Shown here: positions 7,984 to 16,703 of the stretch, one piece after another | Numbering within the stretch: the stretch's first letter is position 1 | Layout: every line of letters begins with the position of its first letter | NCBI RefSeq assembly: GCF_900099655.1 | Contig: NZ_FNDC01000001.1 | Location: 62,001 to 126,000 of the forward strand | Direction: 5' to 3' | Source: Planococcus glaciei | GTDB taxonomy: Bacteria > Bacillota > Bacilli > Bacillales_A > Planococcaceae | DNA: 64,000 nt | Notes under the pieces: generated by a model | What the model was told of the DNA's origin: nothing | Databases searched by the model: none | The model's input: the letters and a program-made list of their open reading frames with translations, nothing else | Position numbers and translations under genes: made by a program

Positions 7984-8960
7984 TATTGATTCACCATCAC
8001 ATCTGTAATCTGGTCCATTAAGGTTTTCGCTGACAACGGACCGCCGTATAGCCATGTATCCGCCCCTAGGTCATAGGTGCGGCCTTCTTTTACGAACGCC
8101 AGGTTTTCCCATACCGGATTGCCTTTCAGCTGGTTTTCGTAAATATTGTCTTCGTCAGGAACCGTGTATAAATAATTGGCATTCTCATACTTGACCAAGC
8201 CTTCTACGTTGAATGTGCTCGAACCGAACACTTCAAACTGATCCGGCTGGTGGACATTTTTCAGCCCGATGCGGTCTAAAATAATCGAAGCCATTGAATT
8301 CGGCGTAAACACCCGGATTTCAGGAGCCTGCGGGCCGGTGTATGCCAAAGTCAAAATTACATCTTTGGTCTTCAAGTTGGCGGCTTCAATTTCAGCAGCG
8401 CTTGCTTCGTATTCTTTTTCAAGATCAGCCAGGACTTGATCCGCTTCAGCTGTCTTATCTACCGCTTTGGCAATTTCCTTGAACGTTGTTTCCATTTCCT
8501 GATAAAGGTCAATGCTTTCATCTTCCGGATACGGATTGAAGATGACCGTTGGGGCGATGGTTTCGAGTTCTTTAAGCATCGCGTCGTGGCGGAAGCTTAC
8601 ACCGATAATCAGATCCGGTTCAATCGCGGCGATGGCTTCCAGGTTCGGTTCTTGCCGTCCGCCAACGTCTACTACTGTTTCATCCAATTGGGGCTCGATA
8701 TTGACATAATTGCCGTACTCAGCGATGTCTGCCATTCCTGCTGGCTGAACGCCTACAGCCAATAAGTCTTCAGCATATGTCCATTCCAGCACAACCACTT
8801 TTTTAGCAGGTGCCTTCAATTTTACTTCCCCGTTCGTTCCGGTAATTGTCACCGGTTCTCCCGCGGCCTCTTCATTAGTGGCCGTTTCTTCATCAGCAGA
8901 TGAACAAGCTGCCAAAACAAGCAAAATCATTGCCGTCAATAACATCCATTTCTTTTTCAT
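7983..8960 (-). CDS. Iron-siderophore-binding lipoprotein
   Basis: This 325-residue class III periplasmic-binding-type protein is anchored outside the membrane by Cys19 of a lipobox (LVLAAC). Features include a GTNGEVKLKAPAKKVV entry, GGRQEPNLEAIAAIEPDLIIG in the first lobe, a long connecting helix (about 170-200), and TWLYGGPLSAKTLMDQI at the end. It captures ferric siderophore and hands it to the fused permease encoded just downstream. The ATG at 8960 follows GGGAGG; the long upstream extension of the frame crosses the promoter and Fur boxes and is rejected. Confidence 0.92.
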   Translation of the reverse strand: MKKKWMLLTAMILLVLAACSSADEETATNEEAAGEPVTITGTNGEVKLKAPAKKVVVLEWTYAEDLLAVGVQPAGMADIAEYGNYVNIEPQLDETVVDVGGRQEPNLEAIAAIEPDLIIGVSFRHDAMLKELETIAPTVIFNPYPEDESIDLYQEMETTFKEIAKAVDKTAEADQVLADLEKEYEASAAEIEAANLKTKDVILTLAYTGPQAPEIRVFTPNSMASIILDRIGLKNVHQPDQFEVFGSSTFNVEGLVKYENANYLYTVPDEDNIYENQLKGNPVWENLAFVKEGRTYDLGADTWLYGGPLSAKTLMDQITDVMVNQ

Positions 8961-8982
8961 ATAGGTAAGCCTCCCAGCTATT

Positions 8983-8997
8983 TGATAACCGTTCTCA
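8983..8997. promoter_or_regulatory. Fur-type box 1 in the divergent iron promoter
   Basis: TGATAACCGTTCTCA matches the TGATAAT-N-ATTATCA consensus at 11 of 14 informative positions and is close to the lipoprotein start. Confidence 0.65.
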
Positions 8998-9054
8998 ATA
9001 AGTATAATTTTAGTGCTTGTACACTTTATTGTAAAGGATTTTTGTGAAATAAGA

Positions 9055-9069
9055 TGAAAATCGTTCTCA
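9055..9069. promoter_or_regulatory. Fur-type box 2 in the divergent iron promoter
   Basis: TGAAAATCGTTCTCA has 11 of 14 positions matching the Fur consensus and the same right half as box 1. It sits midway between the divergent lipoprotein and ATPase genes. Confidence 0.65.
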
Positions 9070-9154
9070 TTTATCATGAATTTATGATATAGTAGCCGTA
9101 ATAAGATTTTGCATTGAGTTCGACTTATGGAAAAAGATGCGGAGGAATTGCACA

Positions 9155-9982
9155 ATGGCGACGGCTGTTCAAACCAACAACTTGTCAATTGGCTATAACG
9201 AAAATTTATTATTCGAAAACCTGAACTTATCCATTCCGCGCGGCGAAATTTCAGTATTTGTCGGCAGCAACGGCTGCGGCAAATCCACACTGCTTCGTTC
9301 GATTGCGCGTTTACTTAAACCTCAAGAAGGTTCTATCTTGCTGGAAGGCAAAGAAGTCCACAAGCTATCTTCACGGGAAGTGGCAAAGAAAATGGGCATT
9401 CTGCCACAGTCTCCTGTTTCACCGGAAGGCTTGACGGTGCATGATCTGGTAAAACAGGGTCGCTATCCCCACCAGTCCTGGCTGAAGCGCTGGACGGAAG
9501 AAGATACCGAGAAAGTCGAAGCTGCCATGAAGGCCACGCGCGTTGATGAATTCCGCGACAAGCCGGTCGATGAACTGTCCGGCGGCCAGCGCCAACGTGC
9601 GTGGATTGCCATGACGCTTGCTCAGGATACCGACATCATTCTTCTTGATGAGCCTACCACTTATCTGGACATGACGCATCAGATTGAAATCCTGGATCTG
9701 CTGTTTGAATTGAATGAAGTGCATGGCCGCACAATCATTATGGTGCTGCATGACCTGAACCTGGCTTCCCGGTACGCACACAATATCATCGCCATTAAAG
9801 ACGGGGCGGTTTTCGGCCAAGGAACTCCGGAAAATGTCATCAATTGCGACCTTGTTCGTTCTGTTTTCGGCATGGAATGCCAAGTTTCCAAAGACCCATT
9901 ATTCGGCACGCCGCATTGTGTTCCATTCGGCAGAGGGCGCTGCATCGTACCGGAACTCCGCCAAGCAAAGAGCGGAGCCTGA
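9155..9982 (+). CDS. Iron-siderophore ABC transporter ATP-binding protein
   Basis: The 275-residue ATPase is of the FepC/FhuC/YusV type: Walker A GSNGCGKST near residue 36, signature LSGGQRQR, Walker B IILLDEPTTYLD, then the switch His in VLHDLNLASR. Length is normal. The C-terminal tail contains a CQVSKDPLFGTPHCVPFGR segment with extra cysteines, seen in many Gram-positive siderophore ATPases. The ATG at 9155 follows GCGGAGGAA. It is divergent from the binding-protein/permease operon, sharing the two Fur-type boxes, and is followed after 1 nt by a FhuF-like gene. Confidence 0.92.
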   Translation: MATAVQTNNLSIGYNENLLFENLNLSIPRGEISVFVGSNGCGKSTLLRSIARLLKPQEGSILLEGKEVHKLSSREVAKKMGILPQSPVSPEGLTVHDLVKQGRYPHQSWLKRWTEEDTEKVEAAMKATRVDEFRDKPVDELSGGQRQRAWIAMTLAQDTDIILLDEPTTYLDMTHQIEILDLLFELNEVHGRTIIMVLHDLNLASRYAHNIIAIKDGAVFGQGTPENVINCDLVRSVFGMECQVSKDPLFGTPHCVPFGRGRCIVPELRQAKSGA

Positions 9983-9983
9983 T

Positions 9984-10628
9984 ATGAAAGAACTTGAGCT
10001 TTTCCAGGTGAAAGTCCGGGAAGATGCGCATGGCTTTATGACCATGCAGCAAGGCCTTGGCAGCCATTATCCTGAACTGGCCGCTGAAATTAAATTACAA
10101 ACCGGAGCATCCACTGAAGCAGTAGCATCGTCTATCTTCATGCGGCGCTTCGGCTTTTTTATAACCGCTCAGCTCTACCTGCTCGCCCACGGCAAGATGT
10201 GGGAAGGGCCGCTTGATGCCGTTTATCTTGTAAGGACAGAAGGCGGCATTGCATTCGAAATTGACGAACGCTTTGTCCGCAGCCGCAAAGAAGACGATTT
10301 GGAAAAAGTCTTAAAGGACTATGCATTTCCTGTGGTGGAAGCCTTCCGGAAAGCCGGTCACGTTTCGAAATTAATTCTTTGGGAAAATATCTGGGGATAC
10401 GCCATCTGGATGTATGGCATGCTCGAGTCGGAACAAGCGGAACAAGATGCAGCCGCCCTTCTGGATTCTGCCATCTGGCAGCCGGAAATGCGCAAATCCC
10501 CTTTCCGGCAATTTCTGGGCGGACGCAGCTTTGAAGAATCGAGATCAGATTATCAGCGCATTACGTGCTGCTTGTACAAAGAACTGCCGGATACCGACAA
10601 ATGCCCCTACTGCCCTGTAAAAAAATGA
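9984..10628 (+). CDS. FhuF-like ferric-siderophore reductase, paralogue 1
   Basis: The 214-residue protein ends in CCLYKELPDTDKCPYC, the C-C-x10-C-x2-C motif that in FhuF holds a [2Fe-2S] cluster used to reduce ferric siderophores and release iron in the cytosol. The body carries LILWENIWGYAIWMY, a conserved feature of this IucA/IucC-C-terminal-like family. The start lies 1 nt after the ATPase stop, so the two are co-transcribed and the link to siderophore uptake is direct. A second, diverged FhuF paralogue lies at 11186-11869. There is no signal peptide. Confidence 0.85.
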   Translation: MKELELFQVKVREDAHGFMTMQQGLGSHYPELAAEIKLQTGASTEAVASSIFMRRFGFFITAQLYLLAHGKMWEGPLDAVYLVRTEGGIAFEIDERFVRSRKEDDLEKVLKDYAFPVVEAFRKAGHVSKLILWENIWGYAIWMYGMLESEQAEQDAAALLDSAIWQPEMRKSPFRQFLGGRSFEESRSDYQRITCCLYKELPDTDKCPYCPVKK

Positions 10629-10656
10629 ACGCTCCGCTGATGCGGAGCGTTTTTAT
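10627..10656. terminator. Terminator after FhuF-like paralogue 1
   Basis: 10-bp stem AACGCTCCGC / GCGGAGCGTT with a TTTTT tail; the A-run before it allows use by the convergent VOC gene too. Confidence 0.88.
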
Positions 10657-10669
10657 ATTTCGAGCAGTC

Positions 10670-11041
10670 TCATGATTCACCGTTAAGGAATTCCAGACGG
10701 TTGCCGAATGGGTCGGAAACAAAAAAGCGCTGAACCCCCGGGATGCTGGTGTCGTTTTTCACTTCGTAGTGGTTTGCAGCCAAATGGTCCTGAAGCGCAT
10801 AAAACCCGTTCACCCTAAAAGCCGGATGTGCTTTTTTGGCCGGCGAAAACGGTTCTTCCACACCGACATGCAATTGGTAAGAGCCAAACTCAAACCAGGC
10901 GCCGCCTCTGCCTTTTAAAGCATCCGGTTTTTCGATTTCGTTCATGCCGAGAATGCCTGCATAAAAACCAATAGCTTCCTGTTCCTTGCCTTTTGGTGCT
11001 GCCACTTGTACATGATCAATTTTGCCGATTGTAAATTCCAT
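10670..11041 (-). CDS. VOC-superfamily (glyoxalase/dioxygenase fold) protein
   Basis: The 123-residue protein has the paired beta-alpha-beta-beta-beta modules of the vicinal oxygen chelate fold: KIDHVQVAAPKG with a potential metal His10, FYAGILGMNEIEKP, then VQRFFVSDPFGNRLEFLN at the end with the typical DPxGNRLE signature. The substrate is unknown; related proteins include lactoylglutathione lyase-like and FosB/bleomycin-resistance-like members. It sits alone on the minus strand between two FhuF-like genes. The start is supported by AAGGGGTG upstream of the ATG. Confidence 0.85.
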   Translation of the reverse strand: MEFTIGKIDHVQVAAPKGKEQEAIGFYAGILGMNEIEKPDALKGRGGAWFEFGSYQLHVGVEEPFSPAKKAHPAFRVNGFYALQDHLAANHYEVKNDTSIPGVQRFFVSDPFGNRLEFLNGES

Positions 11042-11094
11042 TTTTTCACCCCTTCTTTTCTATAGAGTAGCTAACTTCTTCTATAAAGAAAAGG

Positions 11095-11109
11095 TGATAG
11101 TTTTTATCG
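11095..11109. promoter_or_regulatory. Candidate Fur-type box upstream of FhuF-like paralogue 2
   Basis: TGATAGTTTTTATCG matches the Fur consensus at about 11 of 14 positions, 77 nt before the GTG start at 11186. It is weaker than the divergent-promoter pair. Confidence 0.4.
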
Positions 11110-11185
11110 ATTTCTATAAGACCAGCTTATCACTTTGCAAATACTTCCTTTTGCCGTAGCATGAAAAATAAAGGAGGAAGGACTT

Positions 11186-11869
11186 GTGGAATTTCCCGTT
11201 CAGTTGAAACATAAATTAGCGGCTCAATCCATCGCTGTTGATCGCCCCCCCGCTTCTCGTTTGTCTTCCGATTTCGAGACACTCATCGAAGAAACCAAAC
11301 AATGGAGCGGCACGGACAATAACGGCGTAGCTGTCTCTTACTTTTTCCGCCAATATGCGCTTTTCATCTCTGCACAATTCGACTTGCTTACTTTTCACAA
11401 TGGCTACTTCGCCTGTTCATGGAAAGACATCGAATTTGGCCGCATACATAATTACGGGTTCAATTTGCTTCAAACACATATTGATTCACGCCACTATACG
11501 CCAGTTTCTCCTGAAAACCGGCAGGAGGCGATGCATTTCGTTTTAACGGAGCAAGTGGATAGCCTAATCAAGGAATTTCGAAAACACGTGAAAATTTCTC
11601 CCCTTATCCTATGGGAAAATGTGCTCGGCTCCGTTGTCTGGTTTTACGCCACTTTGGAAAAAAGAGAGCCGAGAAGAACTGCCGAAGACATCGACTGGCT
11701 GCTCGAACCAAGCAATTGGGCACCCATTAAAACTTCCTATCTGCAAAAATTGATGGGGACCGCTTCATTGAAGCAAGCCGTATCGGGTCCGCTGCGGAAG
11801 ACCTGCTGTCTGTATAAGGAACTGCCGGCTTTTGCCACATGCACGTTTTGTCCGCAGCCTCGTCCATAA
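11186..11869 (+). CDS. FhuF-like ferric-siderophore reductase, paralogue 2
   Basis: The 227-residue protein ends with CCLYKELPAFATCTFC, again C-C-x10-C-x2-C for a [2Fe-2S] cluster, and contains ISPLILWENVLGSVVWFY matching paralogue 1. The rest is well diverged, so the two are not a recent duplication and may act on different siderophores. The start is GTG at 11186 with AAAGGAGGAAG just upstream. It is monocistronic with its own candidate Fur box and a very strong terminator. No export signal; cytosolic. Confidence 0.82.
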   Translation: MEFPVQLKHKLAAQSIAVDRPPASRLSSDFETLIEETKQWSGTDNNGVAVSYFFRQYALFISAQFDLLTFHNGYFACSWKDIEFGRIHNYGFNLLQTHIDSRHYTPVSPENRQEAMHFVLTEQVDSLIKEFRKHVKISPLILWENVLGSVVWFYATLEKREPRRTAEDIDWLLEPSNWAPIKTSYLQKLMGTASLKQAVSGPLRKTCCLYKELPAFATCTFCPQPRP

Positions 11870-11911
11870 AAACCAAAAGGCCTCAGCAAAGTGCTGAGGC
11901 CTTTTGGTTTT
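11869..11911. terminator. Very strong bidirectional terminator
   Basis: 19-bp stem (arms containing AAAGGCCTCAGCA / TGCTGAGGCCTTT) serving both the FhuF-like gene and the convergent VLRF1 gene. Confidence 0.92.
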
Positions 11912-12749
11912 ACTTTTCAAATACTTCATGGATAATCTGGCTCGGATTGGCATTTGCCAAGTTTTTGTAGATGCAGCTTGCCGGTTTTTTCGGCAATCCC
12001 TTGGCAAAAGCTTTAGCCTGTTCTGTTTCGCCAACAACGTGGACTTCATCCCAATGGCGCTCTTTTTTCATTTTTTCGATCTTTCCTGCCATTTCTTTGT
12101 AGAAACGCTCAAGGTTTTCTTTCATGCGCCAGTTAAAGTCGTCTGCTGCACTGCCCGAGTTGCCTCCGACGTGGCTTCCAGCATTGAAAGATCCTGTGCT
12201 GCCCCCTGCTGTATGGGAAGCAGAATGGACGCCTTTCTGTTCATTCCAGACATCCAGCCCTGAATCAAATTCCTCAAATACTTCTTCATTGATCATTCCC
12301 ATGGAAGTATCCAGGATTCGAACACCTTTAAAGCTTGGCAACACAATTCCGGCATATGGATAGGCTTTGTACATATATCTCAACTCATCCAGTACCGGTG
12401 CACTTTCCCAGTGGAAACTTGTCTTAACCGGCACTTGCACATAATGCACAAACCACAAATCATCCTGTGGAGACGCAAAAATTACAACGCCCTTATTCAG
12501 GTCATCGCGATGGTCATTGATTTCTCGTTCAACTTTTTTTCTTAAGGATTGATAGGTTTTAAGTTCTTTCTCATTTTGGGAGGCTGTTATATATTCCTCA
12601 ATCCGCTTCAATCCATTTTTAAGGTGTATTTTCCATGCCCCGTTCTGCGCATTTAAATCGGCGGGGTTCGTATTGAGATACACACTTAAAACACAGCGGT
12701 CTTCACAATTGAAAGCTTTGAGTTTCTGAATTTCGTCGTATAATGTCAT
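11910..12749 (-). CDS. VLRF1/baeRF family (eRF1-like) putative ribosome-associated factor
   Basis: The 279-residue protein fits the bacterial eRF1-like 'VLRF1' group: an N-terminal domain opening CVLSVYLNTNPAD, a middle RNase-H-like core (VVIFASPQDDLWF, YAGIVLPSFKGVRILDT), a Ser/Gly/His-rich linker (about 175-205), and a C-terminal eRF1-domain-3-like part (DEVHVVGETEQAKAFAKGL). The Asn/Gly-rich linker may hold the catalytic-loop equivalent; a strict GGQ is not present. Members are proposed to act on stalled ribosomes, which is an inference here. The ATG at 12749 follows AAGGAGG. It is preceded by a consensus-quality SigB promoter (12790-12814), pointing to induction by general stress. Confidence 0.75.
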   Translation of the reverse strand: MTLYDEIQKLKAFNCEDRCVLSVYLNTNPADLNAQNGAWKIHLKNGLKRIEEYITASQNEKELKTYQSLRKKVEREINDHRDDLNKGVVIFASPQDDLWFVHYVQVPVKTSFHWESAPVLDELRYMYKAYPYAGIVLPSFKGVRILDTSMGMINEEVFEEFDSGLDVWNEQKGVHSASHTAGGSTGSFNAGSHVGGNSGSAADDFNWRMKENLERFYKEMAGKIEKMKKERHWDEVHVVGETEQAKAFAKGLPKKPASCIYKNLANANPSQIIHEVFEK

Positions 12750-12789
12750 ACATTCATCATCCTCCTTAAAATCCATCCTACTTATCTCA

Positions 12790-12814
12790 ATACCCTAAGT
12801 CTTTTCCGTTAAAC
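12790..12814 (-). promoter_or_regulatory. Consensus SigB promoter of the VLRF1 gene
   Basis: On the minus strand: GTTTAA (12814-12809), 13-nt spacer, GGGTAT (12795-12790). Both hexamers match the SigB consensus exactly, 41 nt before the ATG at 12749. Confidence 0.85.
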
Positions 12815-12846
12815 AGTCAACTAATTACTATTTTAATTATTCTGAC

Positions 12847-12871
12847 GTTTAAAAGAAGTTGTGTGAGGTAA
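12847..12871 (+). promoter_or_regulatory. Candidate SigB promoter of the DUF3243 gene
   Basis: GTTTAA (12847-12852), 13-nt spacer, AGGTAA (12866-12871); perfect -35, weaker -10, 39 nt before the ATG at 12910. Confidence 0.45.
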
Positions 12872-12909
12872 ACAGGTAGTGCAAGAAAAATATAAGGAGT
12901 GTGACTAAA

Positions 12910-13218
12910 ATGGAAAATATCGATAAAAAAGTAGATGAGAAACTAAAATCCTTCGACAATGAAAAAAAGGAGGATATTTTAGCAAATTTTGAACACTTCA
13001 AACAATACTTAGGCTCAAAAGTTGAACTGGGTGAAAAAATGGGATTAAGTGAAGAACGCTTGGCCCAAATCACTGAAAAAGTCGCCGATTACCTGGCGAA
13101 AAACGAAGATCCAAAAAACCGCGAAGAATATGTTTTACAGCAATTATGGAGCGTAGGGGAAAAAGAAGAACGCCATATGTTAGCCCACATGCTTTTACGC
13201 TTAGTGAAAAAAGAATAA
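12910..13218 (+). CDS. DUF3243 family protein (YmfJ-like)
   Basis: The 102-residue soluble helical protein carries the DUF3243 signature in its second half (GEKMGLSEERLAQITEKVADYLAKNEDP, then LWSVGEKEERHMLAHMLLRLV), preceded by a charged Lys/Glu-rich N-terminal stretch longer than in B. subtilis YmfJ (about 85 residues). Biochemical function is unknown. The ATG at 12910 follows AAGGAG; an in-frame GTG at 12901 overlaps the ribosome site. It is divergent from the VLRF1 gene, with both promoters looking SigB-like. Confidence 0.8.
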   Translation: MENIDKKVDEKLKSFDNEKKEDILANFEHFKQYLGSKVELGEKMGLSEERLAQITEKVADYLAKNEDPKNREEYVLQQLWSVGEKEERHMLAHMLLRLVKKE

Positions 13219-13220
13219 CC

Positions 13221-13253
13221 AAAAAGGCCTTCCTCAATAGGAAGGCCTTTTTT
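13221..13253. terminator. Bidirectional terminator
   Basis: 14-bp stem AAAAAGGCCTTCCT / AGGAAGGCCTTTTT; ends DUF3243 and the convergent MFS gene. Confidence 0.9.
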
Positions 13254-14502
13254 CAAACAATCGAAACATCGCTAAATAGACAAATCCGCTGACCACAGCC
13301 AAAGCTGCCAAGATGGCGAATGTCCAACCGAATCCAAACCACGCCGTCATCGGGATGGAAAGCGGCGCAATCATCCGGCCAATCGTATAGCGCAAACTGG
13401 CTGCTGCAAAATATTGGCCCCTTTTGTCTTCTGGTGCAAGTTTCGAGATAAAGCTTTGCTGTACTCCCACTACCATCAGTTCGGCAAAAGTGAAAATCCC
13501 CATCGCGACGACAAACATCCAGAACCATGACGTAAGCGGAAACAGCAGCATGGCTGCTGCGTAAAGAAGAGTGGATAGGAAAAAGACCCATTTCTCCGGA
13601 AATTGCGTCATCCACCGCGTGACGATTACCGTAAGCAATGCCACCAGCAAGCCATTTTCAGACAACAGGAAACCGAAGGACGTTTCTCCGGTCACTGACC
13701 ATTCTCTGCCGAACAAAGAAGCGATCGTTTGGACATCAATGGTTTCTTTCAAATAAACCGGAATCAGCAAATCCAGCTGCATGAACGTTTGAGCCACCAA
13801 AACGCCTGCAATGACAAAAAGCAAAAACAGGCGATCGTTGAAAATAAGTCCGTATTCCTTAAACTGCTTAGCGACAGCTGCCGGCCAACCGGTTTTTTCT
13901 TCCGTTGCCCAGTGGTTTGCCAATTCCCGCGCCAAAGTTTCATTTGTATAAAGCCGGAGAATAAGGCCCAGCACCATCGAAATGACTGCGACAACCAGCA
14001 GCAGTTCAAAACGGTACGTGAAGAACAGCACCGCACCAAATAGCGGTCCGACGACAACTGCAATATTCAACGTGGTGTAAAAAATAGCAAATACATCGCT
14101 TCTGTATTTCTCTGGAATAACATCTGCAATCATCGCCTGGCTGGCTGGCCAGTAAAGCGAGCTGCACATGCCTGCCAGCGTAAAGGCGATAAACCCTAGC
14201 TCAGGCGACTCGAGCCACGGCGAGTTGGCAAAAGCGAACAGCAGAAATGCCCCTCCTTGGGCAATCGATGCAAATACAAGCATCGCGCGCCGGCCGAAGC
14301 GGTCTGCGCAATACCCCCCCACCAAATTAGCCGCCACTGAAAAAACTTGCGAGATGACGAGCAAAAGCCCGGCCGTCCCTTTTCCGAATTCATCTGCAAA
14401 ATAAATCGCGAGAAATGGAAATACCATCCAATAACTTGTGTTCATAAAAAATTCGCCTACCAGACGAACTTTTAAACTTCGATCCCAATCCCTGATCCTC
14501 AT
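13234..14502 (-). CDS. MFS multidrug-type transporter
   Basis: The 422-residue inner-membrane protein has about twelve hydrophobic segments, with the MFS motif A between helices 2 and 3 (GGYCADRFGRRAML) and a long central loop (about 190-225, charged). The architecture is that of YttB-like drug exporters. The substrate is unknown. The ATG at 14502 follows GGAGATGGGAAA. It lies directly downstream of the helicase gene (33 nt), on the same strand, so read-through is possible. Confidence 0.85.
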   Translation of the reverse strand: MRIRDWDRSLKVRLVGEFFMNTSYWMVFPFLAIYFADEFGKGTAGLLLVISQVFSVAANLVGGYCADRFGRRAMLVFASIAQGGAFLLFAFANSPWLESPELGFIAFTLAGMCSSLYWPASQAMIADVIPEKYRSDVFAIFYTTLNIAVVVGPLFGAVLFFTYRFELLLVVAVISMVLGLILRLYTNETLARELANHWATEEKTGWPAAVAKQFKEYGLIFNDRLFLLFVIAGVLVAQTFMQLDLLIPVYLKETIDVQTIASLFGREWSVTGETSFGFLLSENGLLVALLTVIVTRWMTQFPEKWVFFLSTLLYAAAMLLFPLTSWFWMFVVAMGIFTFAELMVVGVQQSFISKLAPEDKRGQYFAAASLRYTIGRMIAPLSIPMTAWFGFGWTFAILAALAVVSGFVYLAMFRLFEKRPSY

Positions 14503-14535
14503 TTTCCCATCTCCGCGTTCTTAAAACTGTTGTGG

Positions 14536-16662
14536 TTAATCCAGTACTTCCAATAGCTTATAGCTCAAACAAATATCAATCAGCAATTCTTTCCGCTCTT
14601 TGGCAAATTGGATCGAGATGCGCTCATGATCCCGTTCAATGATTTTGCCCGTGCCAAAAACACGGTGGCGAACTCTTGCCCCTTCCAAAAGTTCATCTTC
14701 CCTTTTAGCGGCATTCGGGTTATCCGGAACATCCACTTTAATCGGTGTCTTAGCGACCGTCCGGGTTTTTGGGGCTACCGGCTTCTCCGGCACCACAATA
14801 TCCCGCACTTCATCCACAAAGCGGGACTCGCTGTCATAGCTGATCAGTTCCAAATGCTTTTTGGCACGCGTCATGCCGACGTAAAACAACCGCCGCGCTT
14901 CTTCCAAGGTGTCGGGGTTTTCTGCATCTTCTTCGGTCGGGATGATGCCTTCCACCAAATCAATCATATACACCCGTTCAAATTCCAAGCCTTTGGAACT
15001 GTGGAAAGTGGATAAAGTCAGCATGTCCTCGGTTTTTTCGGCTTTTGCATTTTGGGTGACTTGCTCCAATTCCTTCAGTCTTTTCGCAAATTCAGTCATG
15101 CTTGAAAGCGGTTCGGCAATTTGCTCCAGCGTAATCAAAATCTGCTCCAAATACTGCAGACGCATGCCGAATTTTTCAGCACGGCTCGCAAGCATTTGAT
15201 CGTATCCCAGATCCGCCCGGATTGTCCGGATCACTTTTAACGGTTTCATGCCATTCAATGCATCAAACCATTTTTTCTGCTCGGCAAGAATTTTGATTTG
15301 GTAGTCCTTCAGCGTAATGTTCAAGTTGATTTCATCGAACGCATTTTTTACAGTCGGCTTCATGCGGCTCAACTGCTTTAATTGGCTGCCCGACCAGTAG
15401 GCATTTGTTTTTGAAGCGATTTTCGCATAAATGTCAATGCGTTCCGGCTTCAAACTGAAGCGCATAAAATTCAGCATGTCTTCTACAATCCAGTGCGAGA
15501 AGAAACGGTTGTCCGCATCTTTCATATAAAAAGGAATGCCCAGACGGTCCAGTTCACTCATCAAAAGCGTCGAAGAGGAATTATTGCGGTAAAGGATGGC
15601 CACGTCGCCAAAATGCTTCAGTTCTTTCAGTTCCTTCATCACATACTTCAACTGCGCTTCCTCTGAAGCGAGGCGCCGGATGATAATCGGATCTCCTTCC
15701 GGCTGCTTGGTGAACATGTTTTTGTCGTGCCGTTTTTTGTTCGTTTTGATGAATAAATTCGCGGCCTCTACAATGTTTTTGGAGGAGCGGTAATTGCGCT
15801 CCATTTTCATCACATAGGCGTCCGGGTACACATTTTTAAACTTCAGCAAATACGTCGGTTCTGCCGCACGCCATGTATAAATCGACTGGTCGTCATCTGC
15901 AACCACGCACAGGTTGTTGTGGCGGGCCACCAGCTTTTCCACGATGGCATGCTGAATCATCGAAGTATCCTGGCTTTCATCGGTCATGACATAATCCCAG
16001 CGATTCTGGTACTTCGCAAGCAGATCCGCATCTTTCTCCAGCGCTTCGTTCGCGAGGGAAAGCATGTCATCGAAATCCACCAATCGGACATCGTAGTTCT
16101 CTTTAAAAGCCTCGTACGTCTTTAATATCTCAATGGCCCCTTCAAAAGGTGCCTCTAACTTTTTCCATTGCTCTCTTGGCGTCATTTTGTTTTTTACAAA
16201 ACTGATGAACGACGTCAATTCATCCAGCTGGTCGTCGGTGATCGGTTCCCCGACTTCCGTTTCGAACATTTCACGCAGCAGGCGCTTTTTGTGAAGGCCA
16301 TGCGATTCGCTGCCTTCGATCATGACGTAACGGGATTCCGCAAAGTATTCCCGCGTGATCTGGAAAGCCAGGCTATGGATCGTGGAAAAATCAACCGGTG
16401 CAAGCTTCGGGAAAAAACGTTTATAGCGTTCCTGCATATCGATGGCAGATGCCTTGCTGAACGTGATGGCTTTTATGCGATGCGGCTGCACTTTTTTCTC
16501 TTCAATCAAATATCCGACTCGCATAATCATCGTGGTTGTTTTGCCCGATCCGGGACACGCCAATAAGAGCAGCGGCCCTTCTGTCCGCTCCACAGCTTTG
16601 CGTTGAATTTTGTTCAGTTCCACTCCGAGTTGTTTTTGTTTGCGTTCAAAAAAATTGCTCAT
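14536..16662 (-). CDS. UvrD/PcrA-like superfamily I DNA helicase (YjcD type)
   Basis: The 708-residue protein is an ATP-dependent 3'-5' SF1A helicase: Walker A ACPGSGKTT at residues 35-43, motif Ia ITFSKASA, motif II VMTDESQDT, motif III VVADDDQSIYTWRAAEP, motif IV MERNYRSSKNIV, motif V LSTFHSSKGLEFERVY and motif VI RRLFYVGMTRAKKHLEL. It is shorter than PcrA and ends with a Tudor-like/C-terminal module (GARVRHRVFGTGKIIERD) seen in PcrA-like helicases. The likely role is DNA repair or recombination. The start ATG at 16662 has GGAGT upstream. Confidence 0.9.
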   Translation of the reverse strand: MSNFFERKQKQLGVELNKIQRKAVERTEGPLLLLACPGSGKTTTMIMRVGYLIEEKKVQPHRIKAITFSKASAIDMQERYKRFFPKLAPVDFSTIHSLAFQITREYFAESRYVMIEGSESHGLHKKRLLREMFETEVGEPITDDQLDELTSFISFVKNKMTPREQWKKLEAPFEGAIEILKTYEAFKENYDVRLVDFDDMLSLANEALEKDADLLAKYQNRWDYVMTDESQDTSMIQHAIVEKLVARHNNLCVVADDDQSIYTWRAAEPTYLLKFKNVYPDAYVMKMERNYRSSKNIVEAANLFIKTNKKRHDKNMFTKQPEGDPIIIRRLASEEAQLKYVMKELKELKHFGDVAILYRNNSSSTLLMSELDRLGIPFYMKDADNRFFSHWIVEDMLNFMRFSLKPERIDIYAKIASKTNAYWSGSQLKQLSRMKPTVKNAFDEINLNITLKDYQIKILAEQKKWFDALNGMKPLKVIRTIRADLGYDQMLASRAEKFGMRLQYLEQILITLEQIAEPLSSMTEFAKRLKELEQVTQNAKAEKTEDMLTLSTFHSSKGLEFERVYMIDLVEGIIPTEEDAENPDTLEEARRLFYVGMTRAKKHLELISYDSESRFVDEVRDIVVPEKPVAPKTRTVAKTPIKVDVPDNPNAAKREDELLEGARVRHRVFGTGKIIERDHERISIQFAKERKELLIDICLSYKLLEVLD

Positions 16663-16703
16663 ACGATACTCCTTCGCATTTCTGGTGCATTCTCTTATTT
16701 AAT

